Assembly: GCA_027886175.1 (NCBI GenBank)
Contig: JAJNNQ010000029.1
Coordinates: 2,852,001 to 2,916,000 of the forward strand
DNA from: Phylloscopus collybita
Lineage: Eukaryota; Chordata; Aves; Passeriformes; Phylloscopidae
Reading direction: 5' to 3'
DNA length: 64,000 nucleotides
Part shown: positions 34,460 to 45,946 of the stretch, one piece after another
Position numbering within the stretch: position 1 is the stretch's first letter
Layout of the letters: every line of letters begins with the position of its first letter
The notes under the pieces: model-generated
The model's input: the letters and a program-made list of their open reading frames with translations, nothing else
The model's database searches: none
What the model was told of the DNA's origin: nothing
Translations under genes and position numbers: made by a program

Positions 34460-37400
34460 ATCCATATACAAGCTAATGGAAAAAATAGTAAAGTCTTGTA
34501 AAAGTGATCTCTTTAGTTGATAAGAGAACCATCAAGTGGCTTAAAAGCACAGAACTCTTGTCAAGGGAAGTAGAGAATCTCTCATGGGGCAAAGGGTGGG
34601 AAGCAGAAAAGTATTGTTGATGTACAGAGAAAAATGAGAGGTCAATGAGTATACTGGAAGATGAGAGTAGATAAATTTTTATTAGAGAAAGAAAAAAGTG
34701 AACAGAAAGAAAATTCTACAAAAATGTAAGTCCATCTGACATGCTTAGAGAAAAAAAAAAAAAAAGATACCATGGAATTGTTTCCTCACAAATACTTAGA
34801 CTGTATAGGAGAGGAGAAAGGAGAGAAAGTGTAGGCTGAAGCAGCTGCTCAACACTATCATCAGAGCAGTGAGATCACTGAAGCTAGGAAAACACTCAGC
34901 ATGGAAAACACCTCCAGATGAGGTGCTACAAATAAGATTATAGGAAGGTTTTGTAATATCAAAGCAAAACCTCTGCTGATAAATGAGAAGATATGATTGA
35001 GCCATTACACTGGTTTTAGATTTCCTCATATTAAAGGGAGAGATTACATTACCAGAAGTTATCATGAAAGGTTTTTTGTGCAGTAGATCTTGCACTGCTT
35101 TATTACAGTTATTAATTATCTAATTTTCTTCCTCAAATACAAAGGGCACAAGGCTGAACCTTGAGTCAAGCCTGGTGACATAGCTTTCAGAACCAAAGGC
35201 CGTTGTTGAGTCCATTCTAAATGGTTAGTTATATGTCTTGCAGTACATAATATTTTCACCTCTTTTTGACATGGTTTGGGGGGATTTTTTAGTGGGTAAG
35301 AGTTTCATCACTCAGCTTCACTTAGCAGCAGTGTAAGAATGCAGCTAGAGATATTTCAGCAGAATTTCCTGAGATGAAGTCAAAATTTTGTACCTTTACA
35401 AAAAGGAAACAGTAGATTGACCTGTGAACAGAAAGTAAGCTAGATCTAAGCCTCTGTAACACCTCATTTCCTAAGATCTATGAGCTTGATCTACAGTAAC
35501 TACACCCACCAATCCACCAACACAATTCTGACAAATGCAAGCAACAGAATCCTCCACACTCTATTTCCCCTCTGGCACTCAGAAAGGAAGTTATCATTAG
35601 ATCACAGTTACTGGGTCACTGCAGATGTGTCTGATAATACAGTCTTTACAGAAACTTTCTGGTTTCTGAATGGTAAAAGAGGATGAAGAAAGATTAAATT
35701 TCATATATTGTCTTCAAGATTATTTTGCACTTCTGTGAGCTGAGAATTTCTTTCGGTAGCAAGCTGCAAACGTGATTGCTGCTTTTATAAAGTGAAAGAA
35801 AATTTGTTATAAAAGGCTACAGAGTCAGAACTGATGCCCAAGTGGAACTGACTACCAAGAGGCACAGAGTAATATTAGGATGTATTCAAGCTTCATTCTC
35901 ATTTTTTCTTTTTTCAATGTTCTCTCTTGGTCTCCTTGAAACTCACCTGTATGTAATCACTTTTTGGTTTTGAACTATTATCATAATCCTGTTCCAAAAC
36001 TTAGCATACAAGTAATGCCTTTGTGCAGGCCAAATTTATTCCCTTTACACTAACCCTTGTCTACTTGTCATCATCAAAGAAACACTAGATGGCATAGAAA
36101 GAGTACCACAGTAAATAAAAGCAAAATTTATGTGGCTAAGCTGCACAGCATTTGTCAAGAAGTCAGAGTGCACACAAATAGTTTCCTGGCATGTTAATAC
36201 ACTGTATGTACACTATGTGATCCTGTGCCACAGCATCACATTTGCATATACATCCCTGTGCTGCAGAAAAAGAATAAAAACATTATATCTCACTTTTGAG
36301 AAACAGTCATTTCTCATTAAGACTCCAATGTGACAATGATTCCCAGAAAGTTCAATGGATTCATGATTGAACTGACAGTGGATTTTGTGAAAAGGAAGAT
36401 TATTGCATACTGAACCATTTATTTTGTACTTTCCTTCCAGGTGAACTGCAAGTAGCAGGATACAGTGCAATTGTCCAATATGATTGTGAAAAATATGTGA
36501 ATTGCCATTGCCAGACCTGCATCCAACTGATGAATACAGCTAAGAGAAGGAAGTTGATATTTCAGTTACTTCTGTATCCTGGGAATAGAATTTTTAAAAG
36601 CCTCATTTATGTTTACAGCACCTTCTCCCCTTCCATTTATAACAAAGTGCTGATAATTCCAGAAACATCACTCAAATGACTATCTCATTAATTATGGGTG
36701 GTCCATATCCATTATTATAGTTCTCCTTTTGGAAAATTAGAAACAGCATGAGAGCAGATAATCACTCATGGATGAAGGATGTAAAAATCAGAACACACAT
36801 ATTTCTGCTGGGAGGTGGTAGCACTCACTTGAGCACTTACAAAATTTTCTAGCACATCTTTAATATTTCCTGGATGAAGGGGCAGATCAGCACTCCAGCA
36901 GAGACAGAGTATTCTAAACAATAAATATGAGAAAAAAAAAATCAGTATTGAAAATGCTTTTGTATCACAGGTAATTGTAATAAGAGTTTTCACTGTTAGC
37001 TTCTGAGGGCTTTATTGTGTGAATGGGAAACAAAGAAATCTTAAGGATTTCTATACATGTAAACAGAATTTATTCTAGTGCAATTACTAAATGGTCCCCT
37101 TGTTTGATTTGAAGCTTACCCTTAATGTGCTCTTCCTCCTCTATCAAGACAGAACAAATAAATTTAGTCCTGAAGCAACATCTCTTTTTTTTATGGAAGT
37201 TTGATTTCCTCCTATAAGCAGGCTCTCCCATGTCAAAGAGAGCAAAGTGGAAAAAACACCTCGTTCCAACTTAAACACAAACGCCATCCTGGAAACATTG
37301 CAGCAGCTTATACTTAAGTCATATCTACCCAGTGCAAAAATCTCCCTCTCAAAAACTTTAGAAAATGTAATGACTAGAACAATATTGCCTTAACAAATCC

Positions 37401-39500
37401 AATCTTTAATCTGTACCTTTATCTCTGTTCTCACTCTTACATTAGCCTGTATTTAACTTCTGGCTCCAAGTTTGTATTTTGAGAAAAAAATTTATCTCAT
37501 TCTAAAATTGGCTCACTGAATATACTAAGCATATTATTTTTACTATTATTCATGGGGACTTAGAGAGCCAGATAACTTAAAATTTTAAAGTTTCTCTCTA
37601 TTATTTATAGATTATATAAAAACAAACCCTCATCTTTTATTAGTTCTAATATGTTCATTAAGTTTTCCTACATTTGGTTCTTTATGAAAGTAATATTCAT
37701 CACCAAAAAGCAAAAACAAAAACAAACAAACAACAACAGCAAAAAAGCAAATACTAAGGCTCTGTATGGAATGGGTTGTAAAGGCTTGAGATGACAGATC
37801 ATAAATTGCTGTTTTAAATAAAATAGACACCCTATGTACCAAGATTTTTTTAATGCCCTCATACAATTATCTACAAACTTCTATTTTTCTCTTTAAACAA
37901 ATAAAACACACCAAAAGAGACCCCATAATATTATATTTATGCCATGAAATATACTCAGCATAACTAGGTAGAGCCACAACAGAATTTTCCTAATGGCTGA
38001 GATCTCAAAAAAATCACAATTGCAACTGACGCTAATTGGGGCCCTTACTGGCAGCCTGAACAAAGAGACCATGGCTTAGTCAAACATAGCCACTAATCCT
38101 TAACCCTGGAGGAAGTCTCTTTGGGTCAGTGTTGCTATACATCATTTGAGCTGCACAGGCAGGCTTGTTTTACAAGGCATGGCCAATGCCTGCTTTACAT
38201 CTATACTTTCAGTGTGTTTCTGTCTTTCCCTTGCTTGTTAGAGAGCATCTTTACCTTACTGAAAATATAGCTGCACATTAATCACCTGAATTGTACAGAA
38301 AGAGGAAGAGAATGGCAATTTTGATAGCACAGCATTTGGAAACATTGAATAATACTGTACATACTCTTAAGGGCAAACAAGTACTTTGCTATAAATTAGA
38401 AGACAAAGAGTAGATTAGTGTAGTGCAATAAATCATCACTTGCTCCATGACAGACAGCCATAGGAAGAAAACTCTTTACTGGGAGATATTGGTCAAGTTA
38501 CTGAAGTCTGATTCAGTCAAATGATCTGCAAACTCCCGTTTATCCTTTAAGTCTCTGTAACTGTAATTTAGGATGCAACAGATCAGCCACAAGGATGCAA
38601 ATTGTGTTCTCTTTCAACCACTAGGATGCCACCCACAAGTGACTGCACAATTCTACCAGTAAAATGCTTTAATCTAATTCAGAGAATCTATGTGGATGTT
38701 TTTCCCCATTTTCTTCTAAATCCAGGTAAAGAAAACAATCTTAAGAAACATTATCTTCACATTAAATACAGCCCACAAAAATAAATGAGTTTGAGAGAGC
38801 TGGAAGATATAATCTGGGCTTTGCTAAATCGTAGTGAGATCAGATGTTGTTTGAGATGTATCAACATAGACTCTACCAAATTAAGACCAGCTCTGATCAA
38901 CAAGAGCAGTAAGGTTTATCTCCTAAGACTCCATTGGATCTCATTCACCGGCTAGAGAGGGGATGCTGCTGTGGACCAGCTCTGTAGGAGAACAAAACCC
39001 TTCATCACCCTAAAATGAGTCCACCATTCCTTATCCTACAGACAAGTCTCATGTTTCAAGGTCAACCTAAATTTCTGTGCCCAAGTTTAAAGCAATTGAT
39101 AAAACATTTACTTAATACAGTGAGAAATGTGCTAATAAGTCCATTCTGCTTCTCATTATCTAAAAATATTTAGTGATGGCATCACAATTATCTTAGATAT
39201 GCAATGGATTCTACAGGGAATTTTAAAAAATTGCTTTTGCGGTTATGCTTTCTCTCCACTAGCCCCTTGTATCAGAGTTTATTTAAGCATAATTTCTCTT
39301 AAAATATTTATGAAAAAGTAGGAAGAATTTTCTTGATTAGACAGCTTAATATTACTTTAAACTTCCATAGTTTAGCACATAGATTTTACTAACAAAATAT
39401 GTGGCATCTGTAAATTATGTGTGTTGTTCTCCAATTTTAGGGCAGGGTTTCAGTATTCTTGGTTTGGGTTTTTCCTTTCATGTTTTCTTTTTCTCCTTCT

Positions 39501-39716
39501 TTTTTGTTTGTTTGTTTGTTTGTTTGATTGTTTGTTTGTTTTTGGTTTTGTTTTTGGTTTTGTTTGTTTTTTGTTTTTGTTTGTTTTGTTTTTGTTTTGT
39601 TTTGTTTTTGTTTTTTGTTTTGTTTTGTTTTGTTTGGAGGGGGTTGGGTCAGTTTTGTTTTGGGGGGCTGGGGGCTTGTGGGTTTTGGGGTTCTTTTCTT
39701 TTTCTTTTTTTTTTAA
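39501..39716 (+). repeat. T/G-rich low-complexity tract with (TTTG)n
   Basis: Over 200 bp nearly devoid of A and C on the plus strand, starting with GTTT units and passing into TTTTG units and G runs. Overlapping phenylalanine/valine/leucine-rich frames here are artefacts of composition. Confidence 0.95.
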
Positions 39717-42029
39717 ACAACACTTGCTCCATCTAGTGGCAGTTTCTCAAGGGAGGAAAAGAAACCCCAACCCACATTCACAAATGCATATAAAATGCAT
39801 GCAGAAATAAAAATCTCATCTCAAAATCAAGAATGTTTCCACTCAGATAATTTGGTTTCCCTTTAACAGCACTGTTACACAGAAAGAAGTAAAAGGCATA
39901 TGAAAACATTTTATCCTTACCACAAAATAAAAAGATAAACTATTATGCAATAATACCCCACTATTGCTTCTTGTATATCATCAAATACATGAGAGGAAAC
40001 ACTTAGTTTCTTAACTCTACAAAGACTTACTACAGCTATCTTTAATGTGCTGATTAGTATCTCTGAGTAATCAATTCCATCAACAAAATGCCTTATACCT
40101 TGCTCACTGTCCAGGCTCTATTTGGTGGTACATTTATTGGTGGTGTATATGTAACTGGGCCTGTTACCTGATAGAATTGTTTCAGCTACACAAGGGAGAA
40201 GTTATTCTTTAACTAATTATACTGGCTGCATGGTGAGAAAAACCTCTTCTGGCCCAGCTTTGTCTCACAACAATCTCTTGATAAACAGCTGCGAGCAGCT
40301 GCGAGAAGGTCTGTAAATTATTTTCTGATGGCAGTAACTGAAGTGCTAATGGCTGGAGATTACTGTTTCAGCAATTTATTTTTTTTTTTAGTAATTTCCA
40401 TATTAGTTACAAGATGTATTTTTCTCCATGTGATAAAAGCAGTCATTTTTATAAAAATGTAAGGGCTCAGGGCACAGTTGATTTTTTTTATATATATTTT
40501 CTGTCACAGCACGCCCTAAAGAAACACAGGATTCAGATTAGCATATCCATACTCTTTTTGGTCCATTTATATCCTCTTATTTCTCTTCTTGAAAGCATGA
40601 GGAAGTATTGCCTACAATTCTGGACTTGAAATCAGGCATTCCATGACATATATTTTGGCAAATTAGATTAGTCACTAAATTTCTAAATTTCTCCATATCT
40701 GTTTTTCCATCTTTAATGTGTACTAGTCATTGCAGAAATTAATTTTTGAACAACAGTTGAAGCTGTCTGGTATCTTCCATAGTTTTCCTGTGGGAATCCA
40801 GTGTACAAGTTTAACTAACTCAAAGGTTTAAAACTGAGGAAGGCTAACTACTTCACATAAAATGGGGGGTTATTTAAGCTGGTTTCAAATAATGGCACTT
40901 TAATTGGACTTGTTCATAAAATAAATGATGTGAAGGCTACTTAGTTGAACAAATAGACTATAAAGAAGGTGGCCATAGAATATTATTAAAAATATACTGT
41001 TTTATAGGCACATTCATGCCCTTCCCTGGCCACTCCATAGGAAAGCAAAATGTGCCTTTCTGTTTTCACACTCTGCCATGGGCATCAAGTAAAGGAGGCA
41101 AGAACTCCAAACATACCCTGCAGTGAATGTCTCGCCAGTCAACTCAGTTCAGCTGAGTGCCATTTTCTCTGCAATTAGAAAATACATACTTAACTGCTGT
41201 TTGCCAGTCCCAACAGTTGTTGGTATAACATTCTGCCCCACTTGTGAATACTGTGACACTTGTTAAAGTGAATGATATAAAAGTTTAGCTAACTTTTTAA
41301 TCCAGCTTTATTTACTCTAAGCACATTCAGCCAAAACTGTTGTGCTTGATTGCCTTGGGGATGTCACACTTATGTTCACAGAATTACCAGAAATTCAAGC
41401 CTCCTGCAATCACTACAGGCAATAAGAGTTCTTCATTTACCATTTGTAACCACTGCAAATTTCTCAACAAACCCTCACACTTTGTTTCACTATGTAACTG
41501 AATAATTCAAAAACACAAAGATACAAAAAGAGAAGTAACAATCAGAAATTGTAACCGGCACTATTCTTCAAGTCTCCAGCTAAAATGAGAACAAAAATAG
41601 TTTGAGGCTTGACCCTGTTTCTTTTTCTTTTTTTCTTGGTAGCAGAAAAGGAAGATTTAAGATGAAAAATATTATATTTTAATTCAAAACAAGTAAAGAA
41701 AGTAGAAAAGCTGGATATAAAAGGATCTCTTTTCCAATAACAAATTTGTTTGAATTAAGATGTTCCCTTCACTCACGAGAAGATTTAGGATTTAGTTTCC
41801 CATGGTTATAAAATGGGATAATGTCCCAAACAGCCAGCTAACATGTGGACCCTGCTGGATCTTGCAAGTATATTCACTAGTGAAAAAAACTGCAAACAGA
41901 ACATTCTGTCTGTAAATAAAATAGGGAATGGGTTCAAGCAGACAAACCCATTTCCTTCCACTGTAATCCATATTTTAAGACACAGAAATTATTTGGGAAC
42001 AAGAAGAGTTGTCACTATTGTATTAGAGA

Positions 42030-42400
42030 TGGTGATAATAACGACACAAGGCTCTCTGGTTTAGAAGCAAAATGAGAGCGACTTTTACTCTTCAAGATCC
42101 TCTTTTATAGAGAGTTTCAAGAGCAAAAAGTTTCATTGGGCAGCAAACCAACACATCACCAGCACTGGACAGTTAAGAACAACACCCTCGACCGTTTCTT
42201 GCAAATAAACAACAGGGAGACAAACAGCAAAGGTTGTTTCCCTTCTCCAAGGACTGATTGTTCCTCACAATTTCTCAGGCCACAGTTTCTCAGGTCAGTG
42301 TGAGAAAGTTATGTGACTTAGTTTCACACAGGCACTGTGCTGCTTCTGCTGTCTGATCTCTCACATTCAGCATCCACAAAGAGTTTCCTCACAAAAATGT
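42030..42400 (-). mobile_element. LTR-like element, antisense, boundaries unresolved
   Basis: On the minus strand a TATA box TATAAAAG (antisense CTTTTATA, 42102-42109) is followed 12 bases later by a variant polyadenylation signal AGTAAA (antisense TTTACT, 42084-42089), then U5-like sequence running to TG...CA-compatible edges near 42030. The upstream U3-like part extends to about 42400. The TATA-to-polyA core resembles that of the solo LTR at 19812-20108. No matching target duplication was found; AGAGA left of 42030 and AAGAG near 42378 nearly match but are offset by one base. It contains an 18-mer shared with 58761-58778. Confidence 0.55.
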
Positions 42401-42444
42401 TGCGTGATTTGGGACAGTATTCTAAGATGCAGAGTTTTGGATAC

Positions 42445-43162
42445 TGTCTTGGGTTATGGAACCAAAAATGTGTATTCTATTTCATTTGTTGCAAGCAGCT
42501 GGGGAAATGTTTTTCATCTCTTGGGGGAGAGGGGTGGATGCCTTCTGATAATGGGCCAACTCTTAAAACCAGGTGGGGCAGTGTTTCTTATCTCTTTCAC
42601 CACCAGTCCTCCCTCCAGGGAGGACATTTTCTGCTGTTGGGCCATTAAGACTCACCAAGGACAGGACACATTCCATCATCCCATTGTGAGATGCTCCACC
42701 CGGTGGGGGGAGCCAACCACTCCTACCTGGATAAAAACTGAGACACAGGAACACAGGTATCTGGTTCCACCAGATTCCCGGAGGAAGACTGGACCCTTCT
42801 CACCATCACTGGACCCTTTTCTACAGGATCATCTCTGCTCCAACAGAACCACATCTGCCACTCCAGGAGGACTTACTTTTTGGACTGCTTCCAACACCCT
42901 GCCCAGCAGGGTGTCAGGTTATAGCTCTGACTCTGTCAGGGTTTCTAGGATTTTGTTTGCTTGTTTGTTTGGGGTTTTTTACAAATACATTTGTATTGTT
43001 AATATTCCTAGTAAAGAACTGTTATTCTTATTCCCAAATCTTTGTCTGAAAGCCCTTAATTGCAAAATTACGATAATTTGGAGGGGGTGAGGAGTTTACA
43101 TTCTCCATTCCAAGGGAAACTCCAGTTTTCCCTGGTGGATACCTGTCTTTCCAAACAAAGAA
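42445..43162 (+). mobile_element. Solo LTR (718 bp), TSD GATAC
   Basis: Starts TGTCTTGGGTTATGG and ends ...CCAAACAAAGAA. It is flanked by GATAC at 42440-42444 and 43163-43167, a 5-bp target duplication. The U3 has a TATA-like GGATAAAAACTG (42729-42740) and a variant polyadenylation signal AGTAAA (43010-43015). The same family occurs in reverse at 60243-61030, whose minus strand aligns along the whole length. From memory it resembles an abundant songbird LTR family (TguLTR5-like), unverified. A 228-codon frame covering most of it (42404-43090) has no retroviral protein features and is fortuitous. The final CA is mutated. Confidence 0.9.
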
Positions 43163-45920
43163 GATACACAAACAACTCAAAGGAAATGGGGGCAATGCCC
43201 TTCTCAAATGTATATGTAACTTCCATTATTAATTCCAGTCCTAATATCTATAAAATACACTGGATTATGATAGAGGATAGCAGTGGGGAGAGATTTTTAA
43301 ATTCCAGTTATCTGCAAACTGGCTGAAAAACATACCTTTGGCAAACAAGTGGTTTGCATTTTTAGGATTGATATTATAAAGATTTTATGCCAACAATTAA
43401 GGATTCTGTTGCTTTGAAAGGCACTTAATGGAAACATTATTAATTGTTCAGTGACATGGTGTTCAAAGGAGTCTTTGGGAGATGCTAGTGACCTCTATCT
43501 CAGGCAAAAGGATTTAATTGCTTAAATAACTGCATATTGGTCTATTTTCCTGCCCAACTCCATTTTTAAACAAGAAAGAGGATGTGTTTGTGAACTGCAA
43601 ATAATTCAAATAGAAGAAATTAATGGATTAGGGGCATTGAGCTGTATAAGAGCCTGTGCAGGCACATTACAAAAAATAGGATAACAAAAAAATTCCACAA
43701 TTACTGCTTTTGGCATCTATTTTTATTTTGGTGTTTTTATTTACCTCTGCAAAACAAGTTTTAAAAAATGCCAATTTTACCTAAGATCAAATAAAATCTG
43801 CTTTATTTGATATTTGGGTTACACTGGTTACTAAAATTATTATCCCAGGTGATAATGGACATAAAATGCACTCTGTCTTCAATCATTATTATATTTACCT
43901 TACATTTACCCTCCTCCAAATCTTTATGAGCAGATTTTATATGAAGTCAAATAGTGCCAAAATTATTCTAATGATTCACCATTTCAGTGCAGTTGTCTAG
44001 TAGCCCAATTAACTAACACTAGAGTGTTTTGACTGGATTAATTGATCCGCCCAAAAGGAAAAGGACTCGGCCACTATGAGAAGTGAAAATAGTAGGGATA
44101 ACTGCAGTCTTGCAAACTGAATAGATGATTACTCATCAGGTCTGTAAAGAGAAAAATGTCCTCTTACGTTCATGTCAAGGAAGGATGTCATGTTCCCACA
44201 TCTAGGCCCAGCTGGCACCAAATTCAATACAATTCTACTTTGCATTGACTTGTATCAGAGTATACAAGGAGGGTTTGTGATATATCTGAAGCCATTTTTA
44301 AAAAGGGAAAGTGTTGCCATTGAGAGAATTAAGGACACAGTCTTTCTATTCCTATCTCTCAGATGAATCTCCTAGAGCACTTTTTCTTCAGGCAGGAGTG
44401 GCAATTGCCCTTTAAATTCCCACTATCTAAAGCTGCACACAGTCTTCACAATAATTTCCAGCCTACACTTCATTGTATTCCCATACCCATACAAATAAGG
44501 GAAGAGTTTATTTATAACCCTCCTTACTATCTCTTTTACTTCAGGATGTACAAATACAATTACTCAATCCTTGATAGAAAAAGTAATTTCTACCTTTCTT
44601 TCAGCTACAAAACCTGCAGTTTCTAAATCCAGCTGTCTCAAGAATGGCTGTCTTAATTTCCCACATGCATGTCAGCAAATTTCTGCATGCATAAAGGTAT
44701 GCATCCCCTTCTCAATTCAGGACGCAATTTTCAATTACCTTCTCATGGCTTCCAGCTACAATACAGCCAGGGTTTCCTGACTGCACATGACCCCTGACCT
44801 GTTATGATAAGCATCACTCCTGCCTCAGAAAATGACACTCTCTTATTATCACTATATTTTTATACTTCATTTTAACGCCTCTTCTTCTCTTTGATATGTT
44901 TGTGGATATAGTTCCTATTCTGGCCTCATGGGTGAAGGATCTCATCTGTTTGCTGAATAGAGGTTTTTTGCATTCAGAAATTCATGTCTGTTTCTTTACA
45001 CACATACTTTTACAACTTGATTGCATTATCCTAAGTTTTAATTTTGAGCATCTTAAGGCATTAAGAAGTTTGCAATTATTTTTCTGCTACCAGAAAAATA
45101 ATAATACTGAAAGATTCTCTAATGTATGTTCTTCCTCTCTTTTTAAAGAGATCCAAATCTTTGGATTTGACAGATGACTGACATAAGCTCCCTGGCTATA
45201 TTAAAACAAATCAAGTTTCCCGAGTTTCTTCTGCAGCTCAACAGTGCCAGCAGTGATGCAAGAGAAACTGAAGCTCACCATTAGTTGCCCTACAGATGGA
45301 CAGAATCAGCATAAATAGTACTTTTTTTAACCCGTCAGACTAAGGCCAAAATGTTTTTCACATTCGATACCAGTTGTATCGCAAAGCTCATGGATGTGCC
45401 AGAAAATATTATTACCAGCGATTCATATCCACACTGAAGGGGTTAAAGACAAACATAAAGACTAACATTTAAAGAAACACCTCTCAAACTTTCTGTAGTG
45501 AATCACTTGAACATTGAGGCTAAATTTTGCATTAACGAAGCTGTTTTCAAGCTAAAGGAGAGACGTCTTTAGCTGGAGACAGGATAGAGGCAGCTTTGTA
45601 CTGGTCTCATGAGCCACCACTGCGCAACTGCAAAACTCAGAAAATTTGCACAGAAACTTTGTGCAGAATCTTTGTCTAGGCACAGAGAGACACACACACT
45701 CACCTGCCCTCTTGATGTCAGTAAACTTCCAGAATCTTCCAGAAAGAAGATTGAACCTGTCCAAAACTCCTCACAGAGGATGTACTGGGGAATTTACTGG
45801 AAGAACCAGGAAAACCAATTTTCCATGTGTACATAGGCCCCTTCCCCTGACAGTGTAGGACCATGTATCATGACTACAGTCCATGATCACGCATGTATCA
45901 CTGGAGCCATGGGTAGACAT

Positions 45921-45946
45921 TATCTATCTATCTATCTATCTATCTA
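45921..45946 (+). repeat. (TATC)n microsatellite
   Basis: Six to seven perfect TATC units, the complement of the GATA repeat at 8937-8999. Confidence 0.95.

Larger units (their letters stand above)
32213..42029. other. 9.8 kb of unique AT-rich DNA
   Basis: No gene recognised. It contains small simple repeats: (TA)n at 33597-33612, a 17-bp minisatellite at 34411-34459, an A15 run at 34751-34765, and a T/G-rich tract at 39501-39716. Stretches around 33780-34080 and 40040-40400 are dense in transcription-factor-like words and might be conserved non-coding DNA. Confidence 0.45.

Noticed and set aside
39401..39810. Plus-strand frames resembling hydrophobic membrane proteins
   Set aside because: Phenylalanine/valine/leucine/cysteine runs come from the TTTG-type low-complexity DNA.
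42404..43090. 228-codon open frame, the longest in the window
   Set aside because: It begins before and runs through almost the whole solo LTR, shows no retroviral or cellular domain, and is not shared as a frame with the sister LTR.
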